NCBI GenBank assembly: GCA_016867265.1
Contig: VGJW01000002.1
Coordinates: forward strand, 62,001 to 126,000
Length of the DNA: 64,000 nt
From: Candidatus Tanganyikabacteria bacterium
GTDB taxonomy: Bacteria; Cyanobacteriota; Sericytochromatia; S15B-MN24; VGJW01
Direction: 5' to 3'
Both the position numbers and the translations under genes were made by a program. Below the pieces are notes generated by a model, which saw nothing but the letters and a program-made list of their open reading frames with translations, was not told where the DNA came from and ran no database searches. This document shows positions 18,455 to 27,283 of this stretch, piece by piece (the first letter of the stretch is position 1; each line of letters starts with the position of its first letter).

Positions 18455-19073
18455 GGCATCCGAGGAACCGCCGATCCGGGTCATGATCGTGGATGACGAG
18501 CCGCTGATACGGCTGGATCTCCGGGAGATGCTCGAGGAGCGCGGCTACGCCGTCGTGGCCGAGGCTGCCGATGGCGAGGCCGCGGTGGAGGTTGCCTTGG
18601 CCGAACGGCCCGACTTGATGTTCATGGACATCAAGATGCCTCGCCTCGACGGCCTCGCGGCGCTCGAGCGCATTCACCAGACCTGTCGGATTCCGGCCAT
18701 CATGCTGACGGCCTGGGCCCAGGCCGATCTCGTGGAACAGGCTGTGGACCTGGGTGTCTTCGGGTACCTGGTCAAACCGGTCAAGGAAGCGGAGCTGCTC
18801 CCGGCCATCGAGGTCGCGCTCGCCCGGGCCGACGAGATGAAGGCGCTCGAGGACGAGGTGGGCTCGCTCGAGGGCGAGGTGCGCACGCTCAAGGAGACGC
18901 TGGAGACCCGCAAGCTGGTCGAAAAGGCCAAGGGGATCCTGATGGAACAGGCCGGCCTCGGCGAGGCGGCAGCCTTCCGCCGGATCCAGAAACTCTCGAT
19001 GGACAAGCGAAAGTCCCTCAAGGAAATTGCCGAGGCTATCATCCTCGCTGCCGACATGAACATGGGGCGCTGA
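18444..19073 (+). CDS. pdtaR: Response regulator with ANTAR RNA-binding domain, PdtaR-like
   Basis: Receiver domain (about 10-125) with acidic pocket D17/D18, phosphoacceptor D62 (FMDIKMP), T89 and K111. After a coiled-coil linker, the C-terminal ANTAR domain (about 145-205) carries KAKGILMEQAGLGEAAAFRR and MDKRKSLKEIAEAI, the canonical helices that bind paired hexaloop RNA hairpins and prevent termination. Of three in-frame GTG codons (18426, 18438, 18444) the last is best placed, 5-6 bases after GGAGGG. It overlaps the kinase by 11 bases. Its RNA targets are not evident in this window. Confidence 0.92.
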   Translation: MTPEASEEPPIRVMIVDDEPLIRLDLREMLEERGYAVVAEAADGEAAVEVALAERPDLMFMDIKMPRLDGLAALERIHQTCRIPAIMLTAWAQADLVEQAVDLGVFGYLVKPVKEAELLPAIEVALARADEMKALEDEVGSLEGEVRTLKETLETRKLVEKAKGILMEQAGLGEAAAFRRIQKLSMDKRKSLKEIAEAIILAADMNMGR

Positions 19074-19144
19074 CGGCCGAGGGACAGCCCGTGTGACAAG
19101 TGTCGGCCCGGAGAGGGCGATAGACAGGCAGCGAGGTGATGCGG

Positions 19145-19687
19145 ATGACCGAAGTCCGGCAGCGTCAGGGCGTGGCAGCGGGCAATCCCAAGGTGGCAAC
19201 CGGGGTGTCCGGGGTCGCGAGCCGCGAGGCGTCTCCGCCCCCCGTTCGCGATGCCTATGTCCCGGCAAGGCCCGATGCGGTGGAGACGACGGTCCGTGGG
19301 GGTGCCGTGGCGGTCGGGGCGACGGATGGTGCGCTCTCGGGCCTTGGCCTGCTCGCTCGCTTCTTTCGTGCGGCCGGCCCGATTGCGGCGCGCACGGCCA
19401 ACATCGCCCGGGTGACGGCGAGGCTGGCGCCCGTGCTCAACCTGCCCGTGGCGGCGTACGATGTCCACAAGGCGATGGCGGCCTCACGGGATCCGCGCAG
19501 CACGTCCGAGGTGCGGCAGAGCCAGGCGGTGATGGCCGGTCTCAGCGTCACGGCTGCCGTTGCCGGCGTCGCCGCTCTTGCCTTTCCGCCCGCCGCCGTG
19601 CCGCTCGTCGTGACGTCGGTGGCCGCCGGTGTCGGTTCACTCGTCGCCGACCAGTGGCCCAATCTGCGCAGGTGGCTCGGCCGCTAG
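19145..19687 (+). CDS. Ala-rich protein with hydrophobic C-terminal region, unknown
   Basis: A 180-residue protein. The ATG at 19145 is 5-6 bases after GAGGTGA; nearby GTG 19136 and ATG 19139 overlap that site. The first ~70 residues are Pro/Ala/Val-rich and probably disordered. From about residue 70 there are helices (GLGLLARFFRAAGPIAART, LNLPVAAYDVHKAM), then a strongly hydrophobic stretch (about 130-165) able to form a membrane hairpin. It resembles in layout the protein at 41654-42220. No family recognised and no role deducible from neighbours (pdtaR, lipB). Confidence 0.65.
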   Translation: MTEVRQRQGVAAGNPKVATGVSGVASREASPPPVRDAYVPARPDAVETTVRGGAVAVGATDGALSGLGLLARFFRAAGPIAARTANIARVTARLAPVLNLPVAAYDVHKAMAASRDPRSTSEVRQSQAVMAGLSVTAAVAGVAALAFPPAAVPLVVTSVAAGVGSLVADQWPNLRRWLGR

Positions 19688-19713
19688 CAGGCGTCCGGCA
19701 GCCACTGGCCCGA

Positions 19714-19730
19714 CCTGCCATCATGGCAGG
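19714..19730. promoter_or_regulatory. 17-bp perfect inverted repeat just before lipB
   Basis: CCTGCCAT-C-ATGGCAGG is a perfect palindrome ending two bases before the lipB ATG. As RNA it can form a six-pair stem with a five-base loop, and its right arm includes the CAGG that would serve as the lipB ribosome site. It may be an operator, a hairpin limiting lipB translation, or the end signal of the previous gene. Confidence 0.45.
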
Positions 19731-19732
19731 CC

Positions 19733-20392
19733 ATGGCGATGCGAAACCTGCTGGTCCGGCGGCTCGGCTTGTGCCCTTACGAGGTCGCGCTGCGACACAT
19801 GGATCAGGCTGTCGCCTCCCGGCTCTCCGGTGGTCCTGACCAGTTGCTGGTGGTGCGCCATCCCGCCGTCATCACGGTCGGTCGCAAGCGCGGCGCCGCA
19901 GGACATGTCCTCGAGGCCGGTGCCGTCCCGGTGATCGAGGTGCCGCGCGGCGGGGACGTCACCTTTCATGGTGAGGGACAGGTTGTCCTGTATCCGGTCG
20001 TGGCGCTCGAAGGGCCCGATCGTGATCTCCATCGCTTCATGCGAGATCTCGAGGAGGCGTGCCTGCGTGTGTTGGCGGCCTGGTCCGTCGACGCGCACCG
20101 GGACACGGGGCGGACCGGCGTCTGGGTCGGTCCGCGCAAGATTGCCTCGGTGGGCATCGCTGTTCGCCGTTGGGTGACCTACCACGGGCTCGCGCTCAAT
20201 GTCCTGCCGGAGCCCCTGTTCCGAGCCATCGTGCCCTGCGGACTCGATGGCGTGGTCGTGACCTCGATGGCGGAGGAAACGGGGACGCGTCCGGACCTGG
20301 TCTCGGTCGCAGAAGCCTTGGTCGCGGCATTTGCTGCCGTGCGGGGGTATGAGGGGCTCGTCCCGGCGGCGGAGGATGCATGCGAGGGGTGA
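19733..20392 (+). CDS. lipB: Octanoyl-[acyl-carrier-protein]:protein N-octanoyltransferase
   Basis: LipB transfers octanoyl groups from ACP to the lipoyl domains of 2-oxoacid dehydrogenases and glycine cleavage protein H, the first step of lipoate synthesis. The protein has the family motif RGGDVTFHGEGQVVLYP (72 onward), the conserved GVWVGPRKIASVG with Lys136, and active-site Cys169 in IVPCGLDG. At 219 residues its length is typical. Starts at 19733 and 19739 are both possible; the ribosome site is weak and sits in a palindrome. The end overlaps the glpD start by 13 bases. LipA was not found in this window. Confidence 0.93.
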   Translation: MAMRNLLVRRLGLCPYEVALRHMDQAVASRLSGGPDQLLVVRHPAVITVGRKRGAAGHVLEAGAVPVIEVPRGGDVTFHGEGQVVLYPVVALEGPDRDLHRFMRDLEEACLRVLAAWSVDAHRDTGRTGVWVGPRKIASVGIAVRRWVTYHGLALNVLPEPLFRAIVPCGLDGVVVTSMAEETGTRPDLVSVAEALVAAFAAVRGYEGLVPAAEDACEG

Positions 20393-22023
20393 CGGGCGCG
20401 CTGAATCCGGTCCGGCGCGAAGTCTGGCGGGCCCGGCCTGGAGCCTGGGCGCCTGACGTGCTCGTCATCGGGGGCGGCGTCACCGGTGCCGGCATCGCGG
20501 CCGAGGCCGCGGCGCGGGGCCTGTCCGTCCTGTTGCTCGAGCGAGGCGATTTCGCGAGCGGTGCGAGTTCCCGGTCGTCCAAGTTGCTCCATGGGGGCCT
20601 GCGTTACCTGGAGCAGTATCACTTCGGCATGGTGGCCCAGGCCTTGGGCGAGCGTGGGCGCCTGCATGATCACCTGCCGGAGGCGCTTGCCACGATGGTG
20701 CCCTTTCACTACCCGGTGCCCGGCGGTGCCCGCTTCGATGCCGTGAGGACATGGGCCGGCATCTCCCTCTACGACGCCATGGCCTTGGTGCAAGGCATGG
20801 CGTGGGAACACCGGCACCATGTGCTCGGGCCACGGTCTGCGAGGAAGGAACTGCCGGCCCTTGGTGCGTCGTCGCTCGAGGTCGTGTTCCGCTACGGAGA
20901 TGTGGTCACGGATGATGCCCGCCTGTGCGTGGCCGTCCTGCGTGCGGCCGTCGCGCGGGGCGCCGCCGTGCTTTCCCGTGCCGAGGTGCGGGGCTGGCTC
21001 AGGGATGCTTCCGACAGGGTAGCCGGCGTCCGTTTCGAGGATCGTGTCTCGGGTGCCATGCACGAGGTGCGTGCGGGACTTGTGGTCAACGCCGCCGGGC
21101 CTTGGGTCGACGCCGTCAACGCCCTCGAGGCCGGTGCGCGCCCCCGCCTGCGCCCTACGAAGGGGACGCATGTCCTCGTACCGGACTTCACCGGCGGACG
21201 CGCGCTCACCATCAAGTCGGTCCCCGACGCGGCGGGCAAGCGCCGCTGGATGTTCGTCATTCCTTTTCAGGGGCGCTCGATGATTGGCACGACGGATACC
21301 GACCCACCTCCCGGTGGGGACGGCCACGCCTACCTCGATGCGGATCAGGATGCGACGCCGGCCGAGGTCGCCTACCTGCTGGCGTCCGTCAATGCGGCGT
21401 GTCCGGGGGTTTGCCTCGGGCCCGGTGACGTCGTGGGCAGCTTCGCCGGTTGGCGGCCGTTGCTGGCGCCGCCCAAAGACGTCCACGCCTCGGAGGTGTC
21501 CCGAGAGCACGAGGTCTTCCTGACGCCCGCGGGCGTGCTTTGCATTGCGGGCGGCAAGTTGACGACCTATCGGCTCATGGCGCGCCAGCTGGTCGATGAG
21601 GCCGTCCTCGAGTTGGCCAGGCGTGGCCGTGCTCCGAGGACTATGTCCCCGGGCGCGGTCTGGCCCGTGGGTGTGCGGCAGGGGGAGGCGACGGGCGTCG
21701 GCCGACTCGACCGTCGTTTCGGGTCCGAGGCCCGGCAGGTGCGCGAGCTTGGCGAAGCGCTGGGGGCAGCGGGGCACCTTGCGGGGATCGATGTCCCGGA
21801 CCCGCCGCTTGAAGCCGAGATTCCGTGGGCCGTCCTGGTCGAGGGTGCCTTGACGCCTCGGGACATTCTCGACCGCCGGTTGCGGCTGGGGTTGCTGGAC
21901 CGCGGACGAGGTTCGGCAGCCGAGGGGCGCTTGATGGACCTGATGGCCGGCGCACTGGGGTACGCGCACGGCTGGACCGCAGAGGACCGCCGACGCTGGC
22001 TGGGGGGGCAGGTCGGCGGCTGA
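20380..22023 (+). CDS. glpD: FAD-dependent glycerol-3-phosphate dehydrogenase
   Basis: Membrane-associated flavoenzyme oxidising glycerol-3-phosphate to dihydroxyacetone phosphate and feeding electrons to quinones; 547 residues. The FAD-binding motif VLVIGGGVTGAGIAAEAAARG is near the N-terminus, followed by FASGASSRSSKLLHGGLRYL, which is characteristic of GlpD/GlpA. IGTTDTDP and CIAGGKLTTYR near the middle and C-terminal third are further signatures. The ATG at 20380 lies close to GGAGG inside the end of lipB, so translation is likely coupled. No glpK or glpF is in the window. Confidence 0.93.
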   Translation: MRGVTGALNPVRREVWRARPGAWAPDVLVIGGGVTGAGIAAEAAARGLSVLLLERGDFASGASSRSSKLLHGGLRYLEQYHFGMVAQALGERGRLHDHLPEALATMVPFHYPVPGGARFDAVRTWAGISLYDAMALVQGMAWEHRHHVLGPRSARKELPALGASSLEVVFRYGDVVTDDARLCVAVLRAAVARGAAVLSRAEVRGWLRDASDRVAGVRFEDRVSGAMHEVRAGLVVNAAGPWVDAVNALEAGARPRLRPTKGTHVLVPDFTGGRALTIKSVPDAAGKRRWMFVIPFQGRSMIGTTDTDPPPGGDGHAYLDADQDATPAEVAYLLASVNAACPGVCLGPGDVVGSFAGWRPLLAPPKDVHASEVSREHEVFLTPAGVLCIAGGKLTTYRLMARQLVDEAVLELARRGRAPRTMSPGAVWPVGVRQGEATGVGRLDRRFGSEARQVRELGEALGAAGHLAGIDVPDPPLEAEIPWAVLVEGALTPRDILDRRLRLGLLDRGRGSAAEGRLMDLMAGALGYAHGWTAEDRRRWLGGQVGG

Positions 22024-22142
22024 TTCGGCTGCCATGCACGGCGCTCTTCGTCGAGATATCCCAATTATTTTGTGTCGCTCTTGTGTCATGATGAGGTTGC
22101 TGCACAGCGGTTTCCCGAATCAACCGAGGTGATGGTCACAAG

Positions 22143-23630
22143 ATGCTCAGGACCTCCGATGGCCCTGTCGCGCATGGAGAGATCCGGATGCGTGGCGGAT
22201 GCCCCGTGGTGGCGCCCTCGCATGGCTTCGTGGTTCTCGATGCCCAGGGGCGCTGGGCCGGGGCGAGTCCTGAATGGCGGCCGCTGCTGGAGTCGTTGCC
22301 CGCTCCGGGCATCGGCAGGCCCTTGGTCGAGTGTTTGGCGACGGGTAGTCGTGACCTGTGGGTCGGGCGCCTGCTGGCCCACGGTCGCGGCGACTCGGTG
22401 CCGCCTTTCGAGATCGTCTTTGCCGACTGGCCCGGGACCAGGTTCAGGGCCAATCTGGCGCAAGTGGCGGCGGGGCAGGTCGTCGTCCACCTCCTTCCCC
22501 TGCCCGATGCCGAAGATGCCCGGCGGACCAGGGTCCTGGCCGTCCTGCGGGACCTCTACGCCTACTTTCCCTCCGGCGTGATCCTGATGGACCTCGATGG
22601 GGTGGTGCTCTGGGTCAATGGCAAGGTTGCCGGCATGGGCGGCCGGAACTGGCCGGGACGGAGCTTGGCCAGATGCCTGCCGGGTGTCGGTCTCGGTCGC
22701 ATCCTGGCCCGGGTCGCCCGGACGGCCACTCCGGCACGCTTGCGAGGGCTTGAGGTTCCTGCCGCAGGGCTCGGAGCGATCCACAATCTCGATTTGATGA
22801 TCCATCGCGTGGACCATCCCGAGGCCGCCGGCTTTGGCTTGGTGGCCATGGTGGACGACGTCACGGCGCGGGTTCGCGAGGAACGCAGGCGTGTCTCCGA
22901 GGCGGCTGCGCACCACCGTGTCGAGCGTCTCAAGAGCGACTTCCTGAGTTCCGCCAGCCACGAGCTGCGTACGCCTCTGACGCTCATCACGGGCTTTGCG
23001 GAATTTCTCGAGGATGGTCTCGGCGGTGCCCTCTCCGAGCGCCAGTCCGAGTTCGTGCGTGGCATCCAGACTGGTGCGCGCCAGATGCAGCAGATGGTGG
23101 ATGACCTGCTGGACTTCTCCAAGCTGCAGGACGGGACGTTCCAGTTGCGGTGCCATGAGATCGAGGTCTCCCGCATCGTTCGCGAGGTGATGGCGTCGCT
23201 CGCCGCGAGGGGGCGCGATCACCAGGTCAGGATGGTCTCGAGGCTCGAGCCGAGGAACGTCCCGGCATGGGGAGACCCCGAGGCGGTGGCACGCATTCTG
23301 CACGCCCTGCTGGGCAATGCCTTGAAGTTCACGCCCGCGGGTGGTGCCATCGAGATTCGGGTCGTCCAGGAGGACAGGCGCCTGCTCATCGAGGTCGAGG
23401 ATGACGGCGTGGGCATTGCTCCCGAGCACCTGCCCCACATCTTCGAGCGTTTTTATCAGGCGGATCCCGGCCTGACGCGGCTGCATGGCGGGGCCGGTCT
23501 CGGCCTCGCCGTAGCACGGGCACTGGTCACGGGCCAGCGCGGACGCATCGGCGTCCGGTCCCATTCGGGCGCCGGCTCCTGCTTCTGGTTCACGCTGCCG
23601 CTTCTGCCCAGGGAATCCACCAAGACCTGA
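22143..23630 (+). CDS. PAS-domain sensor histidine kinase
   Basis: Cytoplasmic hybrid-less kinase of 495 residues. Two PAS-like segments (about 25-115 and 135-245) precede a HisKA domain with phospho-His273 in SSASHELRTPLTLITGF. The ATPase domain shows NALKFTP (N box), VEDDGVGI (G1), FERFYQ (F box) and GGAGLGLAVAR (G2). No membrane helices, so it senses an internal signal. No response regulator is adjacent; the nearest is pdtaR, 3 kb upstream, whose own kinase is next to it. The ATG at 22143 lies after GAGGTGA with rather wide spacing. The AT-rich gap 22024-22142 may hold its promoter. It directly precedes the cyanophycin genes. Confidence 0.88.
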   Translation: MLRTSDGPVAHGEIRMRGGCPVVAPSHGFVVLDAQGRWAGASPEWRPLLESLPAPGIGRPLVECLATGSRDLWVGRLLAHGRGDSVPPFEIVFADWPGTRFRANLAQVAAGQVVVHLLPLPDAEDARRTRVLAVLRDLYAYFPSGVILMDLDGVVLWVNGKVAGMGGRNWPGRSLARCLPGVGLGRILARVARTATPARLRGLEVPAAGLGAIHNLDLMIHRVDHPEAAGFGLVAMVDDVTARVREERRRVSEAAAHHRVERLKSDFLSSASHELRTPLTLITGFAEFLEDGLGGALSERQSEFVRGIQTGARQMQQMVDDLLDFSKLQDGTFQLRCHEIEVSRIVREVMASLAARGRDHQVRMVSRLEPRNVPAWGDPEAVARILHALLGNALKFTPAGGAIEIRVVQEDRRLLIEVEDDGVGIAPEHLPHIFERFYQADPGLTRLHGGAGLGLAVARALVTGQRGRIGVRSHSGAGSCFWFTLPLLPRESTKT

Positions 23631-23663
23631 CCCCGGACACCCACCTGTCGGGTGGATGCTACA

Positions 23664-24548
23664 ATGGCCTTCATGAGCCAAGCAGAGCCCCGGCGGGGGC
23701 CGCTTCTGGTCGTCGGTGGTTCCGAGGCCAAGGAACCCGGTGCCCCCATTCTCGGGACCCTCGTTGCGCTGGCGGGTGGCACCGATGCACGAATCGCCCT
23801 GATTCCTACGGCATCCCGGGATGCGGCGGGCAAGGAGCGCCTCTACGGCGACCTCTTCCGCGGCATGGGTGTGCGCCACGTCACCTGCTTGCCGATCGAG
23901 TCCCGCGAGGAAGCCAACCGCGAGGATTTCGTCCAAGCTGTCTACGATAGCACGGCCGTGTTCCTGACCGGCGGGGACCAGAACCGCATCTCCGCCCTGC
24001 TTGGCGGTACCGAGGTCGCCAAGGCCATGCACCGTGCCAACAAGACGGGCCTTGTCGTCGCGGGTACCTCGGCCGGCGCCAGCGCCATCAGCGAGCACAT
24101 GATTGCCGAGGGCGGCACCGGCCTGCACCCCCGCAAGCACATGCTTCATCTGGCGCCGGGCCTCGGCCTGCTGCGCCGCGTGGTGGTCGATCAACATTTC
24201 CTGCAGCGCCAGCGGTTGGGACGACTGCTCTCCATCGTGGCGCAGAATCCCTTCGTGCTTGGCATCGGCGTCGACGAGGACACCGCCGTGCTCGTCGAGC
24301 AGGACTACCGGATGCAGGTCATCGGTTCGGGCATGGTCACGATCCTGGACGGCCGAGAATTGGCCGAATCCAATGTCCTGACTGCCGAGCCCGGCGCCTT
24401 GCTCGCCATGGGCAACGTGCGCATGCACATGCTGCCTGCGGGGTGGACCTACAACATCGAGACCCGGACCCTGCTCGGTGCGTTTCCCTTGCCCCCGTCC
24501 GCCCGTGCGTCCGACACCGGAGAGATCCTTGCCCATCCAGGTCCTTGA
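23664..24548 (+). CDS. cphB: Cyanophycinase
   Basis: S51-family serine exopeptidase cutting cyanophycin (Asp backbone with Arg side chains) to beta-Asp-Arg dipeptides in the cytoplasm. The nucleophile Ser136 lies in AGTSAGASA, and LTGGDQNRI and GIGVDEDTA are typical of intracellular CphB. At 294 residues it is of usual length and lacks a signal peptide, so it is the intracellular type rather than the secreted CphE. The ATG at 23664 is used; 23673 is an alternative. Its end overlaps the cphA start by 20 bases, giving the classic cphB-cphA operon for nitrogen storage and recovery. Confidence 0.95.
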   Translation: MAFMSQAEPRRGPLLVVGGSEAKEPGAPILGTLVALAGGTDARIALIPTASRDAAGKERLYGDLFRGMGVRHVTCLPIESREEANREDFVQAVYDSTAVFLTGGDQNRISALLGGTEVAKAMHRANKTGLVVAGTSAGASAISEHMIAEGGTGLHPRKHMLHLAPGLGLLRRVVVDQHFLQRQRLGRLLSIVAQNPFVLGIGVDEDTAVLVEQDYRMQVIGSGMVTILDGRELAESNVLTAEPGALLAMGNVRMHMLPAGWTYNIETRTLLGAFPLPPSARASDTGEILAHPGP

Positions 24549-27195
24549 GCAGCGTTTGCTGCGCGGTCCCAACCTCTACAGCCCCAGGCCGGCCCTGTTC
24601 CTGCATGTCGATCTGCAGGAACTGCACGACAGGCCGACGACTTCCTTCCCGGGCCTTACGGACCGCCTCGTGGCGCTGCTTCCCGGGTTGGCCGACCACC
24701 GATGTTCCAGAGGGTATCGCGGAGGATTCGTGGCGCGCTTGCGCGAGGGGACCTACATGGCCCATGTGCTGGAGCATGTGCTGATCGAGCTCCAGTGCGC
24801 AGCGGGGACGGAGGTCGGTTTCGGAAAGGCCCGCGAGCTGCGCGACCAGCCCCCGGGCCACTATCGCATCGTGACCAGCTACCTGCTGGAGCGTGTCGTC
24901 ACGGAAGCGGTGCCCGTGGCCATCCGGCTCCTCGAGACGCTTTGTGCAGGCGGCACGCCCGATATTGGCCGGGACCTGGACGACCTGCGCTATTGGGCCC
25001 GGCGACATGCGCTCGGCCCCAGCACGGCGGCCATCGTCGACGCGGCGCGGCGCCGGGGCATTCCGACCTACCGTGTGACGGACGAGGCATCGCTGTTCCA
25101 GGTTGGCACGGGCCGGTGGCAGAAGCGCATTCAGGCAGCGCTCACCAGCGTGACCAGCCACATTGCGGTCGAGATTGCGTCGGACAAGGACCAGACCAAT
25201 GCTTTGTTGCGCGAGGCCGGCCTGCCCGTGCCGCGCGGCGAGGCCGTCACGCGTCTCGAGGACGCCCAACGCCTGCTGCGGCGTCTGGGCCGGGTCGCGG
25301 TCAAGCCGCATTTCGGCAATCAGGGCAAGGGTGTCACGGTCGGCGTCACCACAGCCGAGGGGCTGGAGGCAGCGTTCAGGCTGGCGCGGGAATTCGGCCG
25401 CAGCGTGCTCGTGGAGCAGTCCATCGAGGGGCGCGACCATCGGGTGCTCGTGGTCGGGGATCGCGTGGTGGCCGTGGCGCGTCGTGACCCGGCGCATGTG
25501 ATTGGCGATGGCAACCGGACCATCAAGGAACTCTGCGCGGAGGCGAATCGTGATCCCCGCCGCGGGACGGGGCACCTCAAGCCGTTGACCAAGCTCAAGC
25601 TTGATGCCAACGCCCTCGAGGTCCTTGCCGGCCAAGGCCTGGCGCCGGACGACGTGCCGCCGGCCGGGCGCCATGTCTGGTTGCGGACCAACGCCAACCT
25701 CTCGACCGGCGGCACGGCCGTCGACCTTACGGATGAGATCCATCCGGCCAACGCCCTGATGGCGGTCCGGGCGGCGCGCAAGATCGGCCTCGACATCGCC
25801 GGCATCGACATCGTTGCCCACGATATCTCCAAGCCCCTCGATGCCCAGAGGGGAGCCATCATCGAGGTCAATGCGGCGCCGGGCATCCGGATGCACCAGT
25901 CCCCGTCCGAAGGCGAGCCGCATGATGTCGGCGCCGCCATCATCGACATGCTGTTTCCGCCCGGTGCGCCCACGCAGGTACCCGTCATCGCCGTCACCGG
26001 CACCAACGGCAAGACCACCACGACCCTGCTGGTCGCGCACGTGCTGCGCCAGGCCGGTCGGCGCACCGGCACCACGACCACCGAGGGCATCTATCTCGAT
26101 GGCCAGCGCGTCCAGCGTGGCGATTGCACCGGCTACTGGTCGGCGCGCACCGTGCTCTCGGACCCGACCGTTGAGGTGGCGGTGCTCGAGACGGCGCGCG
26201 GCGGCCTCTTCAAGCGGGGACTGGCCTTCGAGTGGTGCGATACCGGCGTGGTCCTGAATGTCCGCGACGACCATCTCGGGCAGCACGGAGTTCAGACCCT
26301 CGAGGATCTGGCGGACATCAAGGGCCTCGTAGCGCGCCGAACCCGCGGTCACTGCGTGCTCAACGCCCAGGACCCCCACTGCGTCCGCATGGCGGGCGAA
26401 CTGCCCGAGGGCACCAAGCTCACGTGGTTCGCCATGGAGGACGACCTGCCCCATGTGCGGGCCCACATGGCCCAGGGAGGGGTCGCCGTTACCCTGCGCA
26501 AGGGTATGGTCATGGTGGCCTATGGCGAGCATCGCCTTCCTCTGGTCGAGGTCGAGCGTCTGCCCGTCACCTTGAGGGGCAAGGCCAGGCACAACGTCGA
26601 GAATGTCCTCGCGGCCGTCGCGGTCCTGATTCACCAAGGCCTGTCGCACGAGCAGATTGTGGAGGGCCTGACCGGCTTCCACAGCACCTTCGAGACCAAC
26701 CCGGGGCGTCTCAACCTGGTGCGCGTCCGGGACTTCACCGTGCTTGTCGACTATGCCCACAACCCTGATTCCTATAGGGCCATCATCGATACCGTCCGCC
26801 AACTCGACGTCGCGCGTCGCATCGGCGTCGTGACGGCACCCGGGGACCGGCTTCCGGCAAAGCTTCGGGAAGTGGGCGAGGTCGCGGCGGATGGCTTTGA
26901 CTGGTTGGTGGTCCGGGACATGGCCGACTTGCGGGGTACGGCCCCCGGCTACGTGGCGGGTGTCATCGCGGAGGGCGTCCGTACGGCGGGCTTCCCCGAG
27001 GAGCGGCTCACCGTAATTGCCGACGAGACCGAGTCGATCAAGCACGCACTCGCCATGGCGCGGGAGGGGGACTTGGTCGTCATCGGCTGCGCGGACACGC
27101 AGGAAGCGCTCGAGGCCGTGTTCCGCGAGGCCGAAGATGCCGGTCGCGGCACGGCCTGGACCGTCACCATGGGTACCGGCCCCCTCCATCCCTGA
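24529..27195 (+). CDS. cphA: Cyanophycin synthetase
   Basis: ATP-dependent non-ribosomal synthesis of multi-L-arginyl-poly-L-aspartate; 888 residues. Three regions are visible: the N-terminal domain beginning LRGPNLYS, an ATP-grasp domain (about 205-470) with KPHFGNQGKGVTVGV and IEVNAAPGIRMH, and a Mur-ligase-like domain from about 485 with P-loop GTNGKTTTT (491 onward) and DYAHNPDSY. Both catalytic modules, for Asp and Arg addition, appear complete. The TTG at 24529, 4-5 bases after GGAGAG, gives the family N-terminus; the frame is open upstream to an ATG at 24478 inside cphB, but that segment is unlike CphA. Coupled to cphB. Confidence 0.95.
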   Translation: MPIQVLEQRLLRGPNLYSPRPALFLHVDLQELHDRPTTSFPGLTDRLVALLPGLADHRCSRGYRGGFVARLREGTYMAHVLEHVLIELQCAAGTEVGFGKARELRDQPPGHYRIVTSYLLERVVTEAVPVAIRLLETLCAGGTPDIGRDLDDLRYWARRHALGPSTAAIVDAARRRGIPTYRVTDEASLFQVGTGRWQKRIQAALTSVTSHIAVEIASDKDQTNALLREAGLPVPRGEAVTRLEDAQRLLRRLGRVAVKPHFGNQGKGVTVGVTTAEGLEAAFRLAREFGRSVLVEQSIEGRDHRVLVVGDRVVAVARRDPAHVIGDGNRTIKELCAEANRDPRRGTGHLKPLTKLKLDANALEVLAGQGLAPDDVPPAGRHVWLRTNANLSTGGTAVDLTDEIHPANALMAVRAARKIGLDIAGIDIVAHDISKPLDAQRGAIIEVNAAPGIRMHQSPSEGEPHDVGAAIIDMLFPPGAPTQVPVIAVTGTNGKTTTTLLVAHVLRQAGRRTGTTTTEGIYLDGQRVQRGDCTGYWSARTVLSDPTVEVAVLETARGGLFKRGLAFEWCDTGVVLNVRDDHLGQHGVQTLEDLADIKGLVARRTRGHCVLNAQDPHCVRMAGELPEGTKLTWFAMEDDLPHVRAHMAQGGVAVTLRKGMVMVAYGEHRLPLVEVERLPVTLRGKARHNVENVLAAVAVLIHQGLSHEQIVEGLTGFHSTFETNPGRLNLVRVRDFTVLVDYAHNPDSYRAIIDTVRQLDVARRIGVVTAPGDRLPAKLREVGEVAADGFDWLVVRDMADLRGTAPGYVAGVIAEGVRTAGFPEERLTVIADETESIKHALAMAREGDLVVIGCADTQEALEAVFREAEDAGRGTAWTVTMGTGPLHP

Positions 27196-27197
27196 CG

Positions 27198-27248
27198 GCG
27201 CGGCATCGTCGGGGTCTCCGTGTTACCATGGAGGCGTTCCTGCCGCGC
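27198..27248 (+). promoter_or_regulatory. Structured intergenic region between cphA and tdh
   Basis: Perfect 8-base arms GCGCGGCA (27198-27205) and TGCCGCGC (27241-27248) enclose 35 bases that contain an inner CTCC...GGAG pair. It begins two bases after the cphA stop. It could be a terminator without T-run or a folded leader for tdh. Confidence 0.3.
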
Positions 27249-27283
27249 GAAGGTGCGCGGCCCAGTCCGCGAACCCCTGATCG

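Noticed and set aside
22086-27189. Very long minus-strand open frames (828 and 950 codons) opposite the sensor kinase, cphB and cphA
   Set aside because: Antisense shadows typical of GC-rich DNA; low-complexity Arg/Gly/His/Gln-rich translations without domains, while the plus strand encodes complete known enzymes.
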